Below are positions 45,192 to 56,811 of a DNA stretch of 64,000 nt, in pieces; position 1 is the first letter of the stretch; every line of letters starts with the position of its first letter. The notes below the pieces were generated by a model. That model was not told where the DNA came from. It worked only from the letters and a program-made list of their open reading frames with translations, and searched no databases. A program made the position numbers and the translations under genes. Origin of the DNA: Tragulus kanchil (lineage: Eukaryota; Chordata; Mammalia; Artiodactyla; Tragulidae); contig JAIOJX010000026.1 in NCBI GenBank assembly GCA_022376925.1, positions 252,771,330 through 252,835,329 of the forward strand. The letters are read 5' to 3'.

Positions 45192-47413
45192 TACAACTGT
45201 AATTTGTTATTGTTGGTAAGCCTTATATAATATCCTTTTAAATTGAAGAAATATTGTTGGCTATTTAACAGCTATGTTTCTTTGAGAAAAATGTATTTTC
45301 TCTAATGTAATGCAGCAGTAAGATTACTATAGAGAGTCTTTGTTTATTAAGTACCTTTTATGGAGACAGGCATCATTCTAGATATGGGCAATAGAGAACA
45401 AGACAGACAAGGCACTTGCTCCCATGGTGGTGGTATTCTGTGTTAAAGGAGTGCCTTGTTGAGATGAGGACATCTTAAATTTGAAGGAAGAGGAACTGGT
45501 TATTCTAGAATGAGAGGAAGAGCATTCCAGCATATGGAACGACTAGCACAAAGCTGTTAAAGTGGGAATGACTTAGGTGTGTTTGAGAAACGGACTGAAG
45601 GCCCAATGTGACTGGAGTATAACTAGTGGGAAAGGACGGGGGTGATACAGTTGGGATACCAAAGATGAGCAAAGGCTCATTTAGGAAGGTATTGTACTAG
45701 ATGTGGTTGATGCTTGTGGTAGAAATGGATGATTGCGATGTTTTGGAGGTAGAGTCCAACAGTTTGGATATGGTGGAGTGAAGAAGAAACAACACTTAAA
45801 GAGCTCCTAATTTTGCCTTGAATAACGAAGTAAATGGTGGGACCATTTACTGAAATGAAGACTGAGAAAAGAATAAGTATGGGAAAGGAAACCAAGAGTT
45901 CTGTTTTGGAAATAAGTTGTATACGAGCTGTGTATTGGATAACCATATGCAAATTTCAGCTTGGCAGTTAGCAAGACAAGCAATTATGTTTCAAGGGTTT
46001 CAGTATTGAAAGTTACAGTTTTGGGAATCATGAACACATAAATACTATTTTAAGCTTTGAGATTAAATAAGATCACTAGAGCAAGAGCAGATATCCAAAA
46101 CTGAACCCAGAACAAAGCTCTGAAGCACCCAAACGTTTCGTGGAACAGAGATTTGAGGAGCAGCTTCAGTCTGGTATGGTGAAAACTGAGAGAATATAGT
46201 ATTGTACAAGCCAAAAGAATGTAATTGACCTTGTCAGGTACCACAAAGAAGTCAGAAAAGAGAGATAAGAACAAAAGGATGGCAGCGAATTTGGCAGGCA
46301 TTGATACAACTGTAATTTGTTATTGTTGGTAAGCCTTATATAATATCCTTTTAAATTGAAGAAATATTGTTGGCTATTTAACAGCTATGTTTCTTTGAGA
46401 AAAATGTATTTTCTCTAATGTAATGCAGCAGTAAGATTACTATAGAGAGTCTTTGTTTATTAAGTACCTTTTATGGAGACAGGCATCATTCTAGATATGG
46501 GCAATAGAGAACAAGACAGACAAGGCACTTGCTCCCATGGTGGTGGTATTCTGTGTTAAAGGAGTGCCTTGTTGAGATGAGGACATCTTAAATTTGAAGG
46601 AAGAGGAACTGGTTATTCTAGAATGAGAGGAAGAGCATTCCAGCATATGGAACGACTAGCACAAAGCTGTTAAAGTGGGAATGACTTAGGTGTGTTTGAG
46701 AAACGGACTGAAGGCCCAATGTGACTGGAGTATAACTAGTGGGAAAGGACGGGGGTGATACAGTTGGGATACCAAAGATGAGCAAAGGCTCATTTAGGAA
46801 GGTATTGTACTAGATGTGGTTGATGCTTGTGGTAGAAATGGATGATTGCGATGTTTTGGAGGTAGAGTCCAACAGTTTGGATATGGTGGAGTGAAGAAGA
46901 AACAACACTTAAAGAGCTCCTAATTTTGCCTTGAATAACGAAGTAAATGGTGGGACCATTTACTGAAATGAAGACTGAGAAAAGAATAAGTATGGGAAAG
47001 GAAACCAAGAGTTCTGTTTTGGAAATAAGTTGTATACGAGCTGTGTATTGGATAACCATATGCAAATTTCAGCTTGGCAGTTAGCAAGACAAGCAATTAT
47101 GTTTCAAGGGTTTCAGTATTGAAAGTTACAGTTTTGGGAATCATGAACACATAAATACTATTTTAAGCTTTGAGATTAAATAAGATCACTAGAGCAAGAG
47201 CAGATATCCAAAACTGAACCCAGAACAAAGCTCTGAAGCACCCAAACGTTTCGTGGAACAGAGATTTGAGGAGCAGCTTCAGTCTGGTATGGTGAAAACT
47301 GAGAGAATATAGTATTGTACAAGCCAAAAGAATGTAATTGACCTTGTCAGGTACCACAAAGAAGTCAGAAAAGAGAGATAAGAACAAAAGGATGGCAGCC
47401 GGAATTTGGCAGC
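45192..47413 (+). repeat. Local tandem duplication 14
   Basis: Copy 1 is 45192-46304 and copy 2 is 46305-47413, offset 1113 bp. Differences occur only at the joint (GGCAGCGAATTTGGCAGGCA against GGCAGCCGGAATTTGGCAGC). Confidence 0.95.
45330..46300 (+). mobile_element. Ancient GA-rich interspersed repeat, family not named
   Basis: Follows the order of a widespread old mammalian repeat: GGAGACAGGCATCATTCTAG, AACAAGACAGACAAGGCACT, GGAAGAGCATTCCAGCATAT, CATTTACTGAAATGAAGACT and AAGAGTTCTGTTTTGGAAAT. I cannot give its exact family from memory. It continues, interrupted by duplication, to about 50200. Confidence 0.65.
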
Positions 47414-47880
47414 ATGGATGTCCTTGGTGACTTCATTGTGGGACAAGTGTGGGGTGGAGTGAGGTGTCATTGCAGTATTAAATTGGGCTGGGTAAAACTA
47501 GGGATACAATAGCAAAGACGCCCTCTTACAAAAAAATTTACTGTTGAGATGGAGATGCACAGTAGAAATTGGAAAGTTCTGTCTGGTCATGGTACATGTT
47601 TTTGATTTTGAGGTAGAAACTTTGAGGACATGTTTTTATTTTAACAAGAGATACACTGAAGGGAAGATATGAAAAGAGAAGCGGAAGATGGAATCCAGAG
47701 CTCAAGTTCAGTAGGTAGTGTTTAATAGGAAAAAAGATACTTGCTCGTGTAGTTACGGATTATTTCTCATCAAAGGTTGTTGCTTGGTGAGACGATCCTT
47801 GAATGCCTATATAATTGTCTCTGTTTTCTTATAAAGGGTCTTTAATTGGTGGGGGATAGGTTAAGAAGTTTTCACGTATG
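46443..47880 (+). mobile_element. Ancient GA-rich repeat, duplicated and continuing
   Basis: Copy 2 of the same repeat from local duplication 14, running into further parts (GCAGCATGGATGTCCTTGGT) that follow the expected order of the element. Confidence 0.6.
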
Positions 47881-49308
47881 AGGGAAATAGCATTCTAAAA
47901 CTCTTTCAGAGCTTTCAGGTAGTACTAGTGTCCGTAAAACTCTGTGGCCATGAATATGTTTTAGTTTTGTATTTTCTGGCCACTTCTATTGATCCTCATT
48001 TATCTGTTTCCATCCATCTTTGTTCCTTGGCCTGCATGGGCGTCCCATCGCAGTGGACTCTCTCGTCGCAGCACTGACTCTGGACGCGTGCATTCCAGAG
48101 CTCCACTCGGTAGTTGAACATATTGGTTCAGCCACTCCGCGGGACGTGGGATCTTCCCAGGCCAGGGATCGAAGCTGTGTATTGGATAACCATATGCAAA
48201 TTTCAGCTTGGCAGTTAGCAAGACAAGCAATTATGTTTCAAGGGTTTCAGTATTGAAAGTTACAGTTTTGGGAATCATGAACACATAAATACTATTTTAA
48301 GCTTTGAGATTAAATAAGATCACTAGAGCAAGAGCAGATATCCAAAACTGAACCCAGAACAAAGCTCTGAAGCACCCAAACGTTTCGTGGAACAGAGATT
48401 TGAGGAGCAGCTTCAGTCTGGTATGGTGAAAACTGAGAGAATATAGTATTGTACAAGCCAAAAGAATGTAATTGACCTTGTCAGGTACCACAAAGAAGTC
48501 AGAAAAGAGAGATAAGAACAAAAGGATGGCACCCGGGAATTTGGCAGCATGGATGTCCTTGGTGACTTCATTGTGGGACAAGTGTGGGGTGGAGTGAGGT
48601 GTCATTGCAGTATTAAATTGGGCTGGGTAAAACTAGGGATACAATAGCAAAGACGCCCTCTTACAAAAAAATTTACTGTTGAGATGGAGATGCACAGTAG
48701 AAATTGGAAAGTTCTGTCTGGTCATGGTACATGTTTTTGATTTTGAGGTAGAAACTTTGAGGACATGTTTTTATTTTAACAAGAGATACACTGAAGGGAA
48801 GATATGAAAAGAGAAGCGGAAGATGGAATCCAGAGCTCAAGTTCAGTAGGTAGTGTTTAATAGGAAAAAAGATACTTGCTCGTGTAGTTACGGATTATTT
48901 CTCATCAAAGGTTGTTGCTTGGTGAGACGATCCTTGAATGCCTATATAATTGTCTCTGTTTTCTTATAAAGGGTCTTTAATTGGTGGGGGATAGGTTAAG
49001 AAGTTTTCACGTATGAGGGAAATAGCATTCTAAAACTCTTTCAGAGCTTTCAGGTAGTACTAGTGTCCGTAAAACTCTGTGGCCATGAATATGTTTTAGT
49101 TTTGTATTTTCTGGCCACTTCTATTGATCCTCATTTATCTGTTTCCATCCATCTTTGTTCCTTGGCCTGCATGGGCGTCCCATCGCAGTGGACTCTCTCG
49201 TCGCAGAGCACTGACTCTGGACGCGTGCATTCCAGAGCTCCGACTCGGTAGTTGAACATATTGGTTCAGCCACTCCGCAGCACGTGGGATCTTCCCAGGC
49301 CAGGGATC
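47040..49308 (+). repeat. Local tandem duplication 15
   Basis: Copy 1 is 47040-48173 and copy 2 is 48174-49308, offset about 1134 bp. It overlaps the previous duplication, so about 370 bp occurs three times. Copy 1 ends inside a SINE, with several lost or changed bases compared with the complete SINE after copy 2. Confidence 0.95.
47964..48173 (-). mobile_element. CHR-type SINE cut by a duplication joint
   Basis: The head is missing after CAGGGATCGAA, where local duplication 15 restarts. Several bases differ from the complete copy at 49099-49370, all in the last 120 bases. Confidence 0.88.
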
Positions 49309-49370
49309 GAACCAGCGCTCCTTGCACTGCAAGGTGGTGTCCTTACCCACTGGATCACCAGGGAAGCCCC
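49099..49370 (-). mobile_element. CHR-type tRNA SINE, complete
   Basis: Target-site duplication ATGAATATGTTTTA on both sides (49085-49098 and from 49371). Confidence 0.93.
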
Positions 49371-49439
49371 ATGAATATGTTTTAAAAGTGATTGGGATAC
49401 GTGTACATTTTTATAGAAGCAATTTTCAGACGCTTAGAT

Positions 49440-50202
49440 ACAGACAAGGGTTTGAGTTGAGTGGGGTTGAAACCTCTGCCAGGTAAAATACGATGACTGG
49501 AGTTAATGTTATTTGTAGGGATGTAGTTGGGAGCCTACAAATTAGAAGGGAGTAAGGACATTAGGAAGTGGATAGTGAGAAGTGGTAGGATTGGTGTCTT
49601 TGAATCTTATTGACATTGAAAACTGCCAGGGTAGGTGAGCTAGAATAGTGAAAAAAAAAATGTAGGTACACAGGAGAGATGCTTAAAATAATATTTTAGG
49701 AGGAGTGTAGTAAATGGCGATGGCAGGGTCAGGGGTGTGACCATAGAATGGGTGGTGGCTGCAGTGGGGAAGGGCAGTTTTGGAAGCAAGGATGTTGAAG
49801 TCAGAATCAGATGTGGTCTGTGTGGAATGGAGATAACCAAGAAATAAGTTGAGTAGAGAAGGTAGGTGCTAAAGTTGTTAATAAATGAGGAGGAATTTTG
49901 AGTTTCATAGCAGCAATAGGTATCAGTAGGCATTTGTCCATGTTTATTGGTCCTGAAGTGTAAAGGGTTGTGGCGGCGGGGGGTGGGGGGAATGATAGCA
50001 GAATTTACCAGTTTATGTTATGCCATGAGTACCTGGAGGACCTAGTGAAATGACCAGTAGGGGGGAATATGCATCAGAGTAATAGACAGACATACTTGCA
50101 TGACAGTGATGGTCTGGTGGTGATAGTTGGATGACAGGCAAATAGATTGCGAGGTATGATGCCATGTATTAATTTCAGTGTTAATAATCTGTTGTGGGAG
50201 TT
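49440..50202 (+). mobile_element. Last part of the ancient GA-rich repeat
   Basis: GA-rich sequence with no coding sign, probably continuing the repeat that begins at 45330. A G-rich run (about 49973-49990) sits in it. Boundaries are uncertain. Confidence 0.4.
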
Positions 50203-50796
50203 TGAGTAACATGTTCAAATTGGAGATGATGAGACTTCCCTGCATCAAGGTAGCAAAGGTCTCCTTGGACTAGTGGGGTTTCTTTCCTTTTGAAATAACC
50301 TGATTCTAAGCCTGTGGGATGGCTGTCATACCTGTGGCAGCCTTTTTTTCTCTGTGTCATGTTATGGCAGCCTCATGACCTTTATTAGTCACTGCCCTTG
50401 GATGTTAATTAAGATTAAATGAATGCTCAGCATAGTTCTTGACACTTAGCAAGGGCCCAGAAATGTTAGCTATTACCAAAATGAAAAACAACTTGACTCA
50501 CCTTCTGTTATACTTGCAATTGGATTGTTTGTGTTGTGTAGATAGGAAAACAGATAATTCAGTATATTATTTAAGAACATTGGATTTTGAAAGTTGGATA
50601 TGCTTAGGTTAGAATAATGACTCCAACGCTTAAACTATAGGATTCTGAGTAAGTCCTTAACATTGATTCTCCTTGTTACACACTTGTTCTAATTTTTAGG
50701 ACAATTTTCCATTTTAAAACCCTGTCTAAACATAAATACAAGGGGGGAAATGGGTTTACTTACACAAGACTTCTACCTGCTTAAATTAGAACCAGA

Positions 50797-50826
50797 AGTT
50801 CTAATTCTAGCTCTAGAATTAGAACT
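50797..50826. repeat. Perfect inverted repeat, 14-bp arms
   Basis: AGTTCTAATTCTAG, two bases, then CTAGAATTAGAACT. Repeated at 51937-51966 by local duplication 16. Confidence 0.9.
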
Positions 50827-50864
50827 AGAATAACCAAATGTTGAGTGTATATAGGACAGAAGGA

Positions 50865-51200
50865 ATATATAACAAAATTTGCCCTTTTAACCATTATTTA
50901 ATGTAGAATTCAGTGGCATTAAGTAGATTGGGAATGTTGTGTGACCATCACCACTATTTCCAAAGCTTAAGTCATCCTAAACAGAAATTCTGTATTAAGC
51001 ACTAACACCCACCCTTCTCACAAGCCTCTGGTAACTTCTGATCTACCTTTCTCTCTGACTTTGCTTATTCTACATGTTTCATATCAGTGAAATCATATAA
51101 TATTGTTGTTGTTGTTTGATCTTATCTGTGTCTTACTTTACTTAGCAGTTGTAGCATGTGTCAGGACTTCATTTTTATGGCTAATGGAAGTTATTTTATC
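50865..51200 (-). mobile_element. Old L1 3' end
   Basis: AATTCAGTGGCATTAAGTAG, GTGACCATCACCACTATTTC and AGTTGTAGCATGTGTCAGGA follow the reverse-complement order of L1 3' regions, as at 27318-27720. Confidence 0.75.
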
Positions 51201-51652
51201 CAAACAAGGCTGGATCCCTTTCTTTGCCTCATATTCTGTAGGGAAGATGCATTTATTCTATTATAGAAGGGCTTAGTATATGTTATCCCATCAAAGATAC
51301 TGGCCTGAGTCTATGTAGCTAGTTGTTTTCTCTGTTTTCATGGCATCTTGTCAAAATACTTAAGGAAGAAAGAAGTACAAATAATATTCCACTGTCAGTG
51401 TCCCTCATCAAAGTACATGAGTATCTGGGGAAAAAAAGAATACAAATAATAGGCAGAGGCTTAGATATTACAAGAATAGGGCATCAGGTGTTCCTGATTG
51501 CTATTTTAGGAGACATTACTGGTTTATGGTGGTGCTGTAGTCTCCCTGCTATCTCTTCCTTAAAGGTTTTCTATAGTCTAAGCTTAAAACCTACAAGGAA
51601 AAATGTTTTATAAAGACATATCAAGATTAAGCTTTCCTTGTGGTTTTACCAG

Positions 51653-51695
51653 GTTCTTCCCTAGAGGCTGTAACCACCTTGAACTTTGTAAAGAG
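51653..51695 (+). pseudogene. Truncated fragment of MARCHF7 exon 7
   Basis: After a normal-looking acceptor (TTTTACCAG) comes the first part of exon 7, but two bases are lost (ACCACCTTGAAC where the intact exon has ACCACCTGTGAAC). The sequence then jumps into a duplicated intron block at AATTCAGTA. It has no donor and would destroy the second zinc pair if used. It sits exactly at a duplication joint and is best read as an assembly edge. Confidence 0.8.
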
Positions 51696-52004
51696 AATTC
51701 AGTATATTATTTAAGAACATTGGATTTTGAAAGTTGGATATGCTTAGGTTAGAATAATGACTCCAACGCTTAAACTATAGGATTCTGAGTAAGTCCTTAA
51801 CATTGATTCTCCTTGTTACACACTTGTTCTAATTTTTAGGACAATTTTCCATTTTAAAACCCTGTCTAAACATAAATACAAGGGGGGAAATGGGTTTACT
51901 TACACAAGACTTCTACCTGCTTAAATTAGAACCAGAAGTTCTAATTCTAGCTCTAGAATTAGAACTAGAATAACCAAATGTTGAGTGTATATAGGACAGA
52001 AGGA

Positions 52005-52340
52005 ATATATAACAAAATTTGCCCTTTTAACCATTATTTAATGTAGAATTCAGTGGCATTAAGTAGATTCGGAATGTTGTGTGACCATCACCACTATTTC
52101 CAAAGCTTAAGTCATCCTAAACAGAAATTCTGTATTAAGCACTAACACCCACCCTTCTCACAAGCCTCTGGTAACTTCTGATCTACCTTTCTCTCTGACT
52201 TTGCTTATTCTACATGTTTCATATCAGTGAAATCATATAATATTGTTGTTGTTGTTTGATCTTATCTGTGTCTTACTTTACTTAGCAGTTGTAGCATGTG
52301 TCAGGACTTCATTTTTATGGCTAATGGAAGTTATTTTATC
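52005..52340 (-). mobile_element. Old L1 3' end (duplicate of 50865-51200)
   Basis: Copy within local duplication 16; one base differs (GATTGGG against GATTCGG). Confidence 0.75.
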
Positions 52341-52794
52341 CAAACAAGGCTGGATCCCTTTCTTTGCCTCATATTCTGTAGGGAAGATGCATTTATTCTA
52401 TTATAGAAGGGCTTAGTATATGTTATCCCATCAAAGATACTGGCCTGAGTCTATGTAGCTAGTTGTTTTCTCTGTTTTCATGGCATCTTGTCAAAATACT
52501 TAAGGAAGAAAGAAGTACAAATAATATTCCACTGTCAGTGTCCCTCATCAAAGTACATGAGTATCTGGGGAAAAAAAGAATACAAATAATAGGCAGAGGC
52601 TTAGATATTACAAGAATAGGGCATCAGGTGTTCCTGATTGCTATTTTAGGAGACATTACTGGTTTATGGTGGTGCTGTAGTCTCCCTGCTATCTCTTCCT
52701 TAAAGGTTTTCTATAGTCTAAGCTTAAAACCTACAAGGAAAAATGTTTTATAAAGACATATCAAGATTAAGCTTTCCTTGTGGTTTTTTACCAG

Positions 52795-52904
52795 GTTCTT
52801 CCCTAGAGGCTGTAACCACCTGTGAACTTTGTAAAGAGAAGTTGCAGCTTAACCTGGAGGATTTTGATATCCATGAACTACATAGAGCTCATGCAAATGA
52901 ACAA
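52795..52904 (+). CDS. MARCHF7: MARCHF7 coding exon 7: second half of RING-CH, copy 1
   Basis: The acceptor TTTTTACCAG precedes 52795 and the donor CAA|GTTAGT follows 52904. The exon is 110 nt, entered in phase 1 and left in phase 0. It encodes [19 protein letters not shown] followed by [21 protein letters not shown] supplies the last two zinc ligands of the RING-CH finger. Because 110 is not a multiple of three, including two copies would shift the frame, so only one can be used in a functional transcript. Confidence 0.94.
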
Positions 52905-53456
52905 GTTAGTATATTTTGCCTAATTTGGTAAGTGTCTATTCTGTGCTTAAAGGACAGCTCTAGAAGAAAAGATTAAGTCATGGTCAGAAAACCTACATTT
53001 TCTTTTACTGCATTAAGTATAATTTTTCTTTACTTTCCTATAACTTTTTGAAGATGAAAGGCAGAAAAGCAAGTGACAGGTTTTAAATTTATTAAGGTAA
53101 AATGTATTATATGGTTCCTATTCCTAAGTAAAACTGAAAATAAAGGGTTCAGAAAGTGATCGCCAAGTAGATATGCTAGTCTTACTTCCCTGGAGCTCAG
53201 TTGTAAATGCCTCTGAGTCCTGGAACGTGGTTGAAATACCAAGCCCTAGATCTACATCCTCTTTTTGCTTTTGATGTTAGGAATGGTTTTTATGTGTCTG
53301 TCTGCCCCCTGTTGATGTTCTTCTATCCTGGTTCCCTCCACTATCCTCATTGTTGCTTGCAGCTTTACATTGAACAACTTACGATATCTTCTATTCCAAG
53401 TTCACATTGTTTATAAACCTCTTTTCTTTTAGCATTTGTATCATATTCTCAGATTT

Positions 53457-53740
53457 TTTTTAAAAATGTTGGCCTCTTTTATCATTATTAATTAATTATT
53501 TATTTACTTATTTATTTTCATCTGTCTTTATTCTTTGGACTGTGACCCTCCCGTTGCTATGGCCTCTCTCTTTGCAGAGCACCGGCTCTGGGCACATGTG
53601 CTCCAGACTGCTGGCTCATAATTGGACACACCTGTCCAGCCGCTCCGCGGCATATGGGATCCTTCTGGGCCAGGGATCAAATTGGCACCCCCTGCAGTGC
53701 AAGGTGGCCTCTTTACTCACTGGACCACCAGGGAAGCCCT
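53457..53740 (-). mobile_element. CHR-type tRNA SINE
   Basis: Flanked by CTCAGATTT on both sides. Repeated at 54540-54823. Confidence 0.92.
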
Positions 53741-53876
53741 CCTCAGATTTCGTTTTGGGCTGTAGTCTCCTGCTATCTCTTCCTTAAAGGTTTTCTATAG
53801 TCTAAGCTTAAAACCTACAAGGAAAAATGTTTTATAAAGACATATCAAGATTAAGCTTTCCTTGTGGTTTTACCAG

Positions 53877-53986
53877 GTTCTTCCCTAGAGGCTGTAACCA
53901 CCTGTGAACTTTGTAAAGAGAAGTTGCAGCTTAACCTGGAGGATTTTGATATCCATGAACTACATAGAGCTCATGCAAATGAACAA
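53877..53986 (+). CDS. MARCHF7: MARCHF7 coding exon 7, duplicate copy
   Basis: This is a copy of exon 7 offset by 1082 bp, with identical splice borders. Only small intronic differences (a shorter T run before the acceptor) separate the blocks. The duplicate is incompatible with copy 1 in one reading frame. Confidence 0.6.
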
Positions 53987-54539
53987 GTTAGTATATTTTG
54001 CCTAATTTGGTAAGTGTCTATTCTGTGCTTAAAGGACAGCTCTAGAAGAAAAGATTAAGTCATGGTCAGAAAACCTACATTTTCTTTTACTGCATTAAGT
54101 ATAATTTTTCTTTACTTTCCTATAACTTTTTGAAGATGAAAGGCAGAAAAGCAAGTGACAGGTTTTAAATTTATTAAGGTAAAATGTATTATATGGTTCC
54201 TATTCCTAAGTAAAACTGAAAATAAAGGGTTCAGAAAGTGATCGCCAAGTAGATATGCTAGTCTTACTTCCCTGGAGCTCAGTTGTAAATGCCTCTGAGT
54301 CCTGGAACGTGGTTGAAATACCAAGCCCTAGATCTACATCCTCTTTTTGCTTTTGATGTTAGGAATGGTTTTTATGTGTCTGTCTGCCCCCTGTTGATGT
54401 TCTTCTATCCGGGTTTCCCCTCCACTATCCTCATTGTTGCTTGCAGCTTTACATTGAACAACTTACGATATCTTCTATTCCAAGTTCACATTGTTTATAA
54501 ACCTCTTTTCTTTTAGCATTTGTATCATATTCTCAGATT

Positions 54540-54823
54540 TTTTTTAAAAATGTTGGCCTCTTTTATCATTATTAATTAATTATTTATTTACTTATTTATT
54601 TTCATCTGTCTTTATTCTTTGGACTGTGACCCTCCCGTTGCTATGGCCTCTCTCTTTGCAGAGCACCGGCTCTGGGCACATGTGCTCCAGACTGCTGGCT
54701 CATAATTGGACACACCTGTCCAGCCGCTCCGCGGCATATGGGATCCTTCTGGGCCAGGGATCAAATTGGCACCCCCTGCAGTGCAAGGTGGCCTCTTTAC
54801 TCACTGGACCACCAGGGAAGCCC
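54540..54823 (-). mobile_element. CHR-type SINE (duplicate of 53457-53740)
   Basis: Copy within local duplication 17. Confidence 0.92.
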
Positions 54824-54835
54824 TCCTCAGATTTG

Positions 54836-55136
54836 TTTGTTTGGTTTTTTGTTTTTTTTTTTAAGAAAGATGGTATTTATTTTTATTTTTTTATATATAA
54901 ATTTTGTTCTTTTATTTTCATCCATTTTTATTCTTTGGCCTGGGTGGGCCTCCCATTGCAGTGGGCTCTCTTATTGTAGAGCACAGGCTCTGGGCGCATG
55001 CTCCAGAGCACTGGGTCCTAATTGGACAGACTGGTTCAGCTGCTCCACAGCACGTGGAATCTTCCCGGGCCAGGGGAGGAACCGGTGCCCCTTGCACTGC
55101 AAGGCAGACTATCCACTGGAGCACCAGGGAAGCCCT
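54836..55136 (-). mobile_element. CHR-type tRNA SINE, adjacent
   Basis: A separate, more diverged element right after the previous one. Ends GGAGCACCAGGGAAGCCC. Confidence 0.9.
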
Positions 55137-55451
55137 CTTTAGATTTTTTGATATGTATTGATAGCTACTCTCCTGAGAAGTGACTTGAGCACTAATTTTT
55201 GTTTTATTGAAGCTTTAACCTTTAAAAAAAAATTTTTGATATGCTTAGATAAAATGAAGAGTTCAGTATCTCCCACACGTTTTTCGGAGAATTCTGGTGG
55301 GAAAAAGACGTTAAAGGAGATTACAGGGTTGACTCGAGCATACTATCCAAGTGTACTTAGCGTATTTGTTATAGAGAGAGATAGGATGGTGGGAGAATGC
55401 TTCAGTAATTGAAAAACAGTTTTTAAGTAAAGGAGTAATGGACACCCCCAC

Positions 55452-55732
55452 CTTTTTTTTTTTTTAATTTGGTCACTTCTATTGGTCTCTCATTTATTTC
55501 CATCTTTGTTGTTTGACCTGTGTGGGCCTCCCATCACAGTGGCCTCAGTTGCTGCAGAGCACTGTCTCTGGGCATGTGCGCTCCAGAGCTCCGGCTCGGT
55601 AGTTGGACACATCGGTCCAGCCGCTTCGCGGCACGTGGGATCTTCCCAGGCCAGGGATCAAACCGCGGGCGCCCCTCGCACTGCAAGGCAGTGTCCTTAC
55701 CCACTGGACCACCAGGGAAGCCCCCCCCCCCC
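55452..55732 (-). mobile_element. CHR-type tRNA SINE ending in a C run
   Basis: The head end reads GGAAG followed by a run of 12 C, a slippage product of the normal GCCCC. The B-box region also has an insertion (AACCGCGGGCGCCCC). Confidence 0.9.
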
Positions 55733-56530
55733 TTTTTGTTTGTTTGTTTTTGATTGAGATAAAAGTTCATGTGAACATAAAAATCATATAAATGAAATCA
55801 ATACGATCCTGTATGGATACCTTTTACTTTTAAAATGTTAGAATAATGAATGCCCTTTGAAAAATGTGATTAAAACTACACTTTTAATAAAATATACAAA
55901 GATACAACATTTGTATATGATTTAAAGGATTCTCAGATCCTTTGAAGCTGATTATTTAGATCCAGGTTAAGAATCACTGATTTAATTAATGTGGACAATT
56001 GATATGGCACAAGTGCTACTCATACTAATTATTTTATTCTGTAATGAACCAGTTGTCCAAAGAGAATACCGTTTTCAGCAAGGAATTGTCTTAAATTCTG
56101 AGTGCTCAAATAGCTGAACATTGGTATTTTAAAGAACACAGGAAAGAGTATATAGAGATAGGATGGAAATAAAAATGTTTTTAATCCTCTCAAAATCAGA
56201 GTAGGTTTCAAAAGATGGCTTTCTTCTGCTGTCCTTCCTTTTCTAGGTAATGTCTCTTAAAGGTGGTGCTTTGGCATTTCAGTTCAAACAGAAATGTTTT
56301 CATGGTTCTCCAAGGATTAAATGACTCACAATCTTAAATAATTTATCAGTGTGAGGGTATGTTAGGTGGAGTTCATTCTGGGGTCTATGAACTACTCTTC
56401 TTTAAATGACTAGATTAATACAGTTTGATTTCCTCATCCAGTGGTTTCATATTTTCAAGGTGATAAATGTTAAAAATAAAAGAAACCTTCTGGACATAAT
56501 TTTCAGAAAAGGAGTAATGGACACCCCCAC

Positions 56531-56811
56531 CTTTTTTTTTTTTGAAGTTGGTCACTTCTATTGGTCTCTCATTTATTTCCATCTTTGTTGTTTGACCTGT
56601 GTGGGCCTCCCATCACAGTGGCCTCAGTTGCTGCAGAGCACTGTCTCTGGGCATGTGCGCTCCAGAGCTCCGGCTCGGTAGTTGGACACATCGGTCCAGC
56701 CGCTTCGCGGCACGTGGGATCTTCCCAGGCCAGGGATCAAACCGCGGGCGCCCCTCGCACTGCAAGGCAGTGTCCTTACCCACTGGACCACCAGGGAAGC
56801 CCCCCCCCCCC
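56531..56811 (-). mobile_element. CHR-type SINE with C run (duplicate of 55452-55732)
   Basis: Copy within local duplication 18, including the same C run and insertion. Confidence 0.9.

Larger units (their letters stand above)
44953..52794 (+). other. MARCHF7: Intron 6 of MARCHF7
   Basis: This intron is dominated by a diverged GA-rich ancient repeat present in two or three overlapping copies because of local duplications, a CHR-type SINE, and L1 3' remnants. The copy-1 end of a duplication leaves a 43-base piece of exon 7 at 51653-51695. The stretch 50203-50555 holds only vague MIR-like traces. Confidence 0.75.
50556..52839 (+). repeat. Local tandem duplication 16 (edge of exon 7)
   Basis: Copy 1 is 50556-51695 and copy 2 is 51696-52839, offset 1140 bp. 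Copy 1 ends 43 bases into exon 7; copy 2 runs on through the whole exon. Confidence 0.96.
52674..54835 (+). repeat. Local tandem duplication 17 (exon 7)
   Basis: Copy 1 is 52674-53758 and copy 2 is 53759-54835. It duplicates exon 7 and a CHR-type SINE. It overlaps the previous duplication, so its first 160 bases occur three times. Confidence 0.96.

Noticed and set aside
45677..46301. Minus-strand hydrophobic open frames (91 and 83 residues)
   Set aside because: They lie in an ancient GA-rich repeat read backwards; the T-rich complement gives Phe/Leu-rich peptides by composition.
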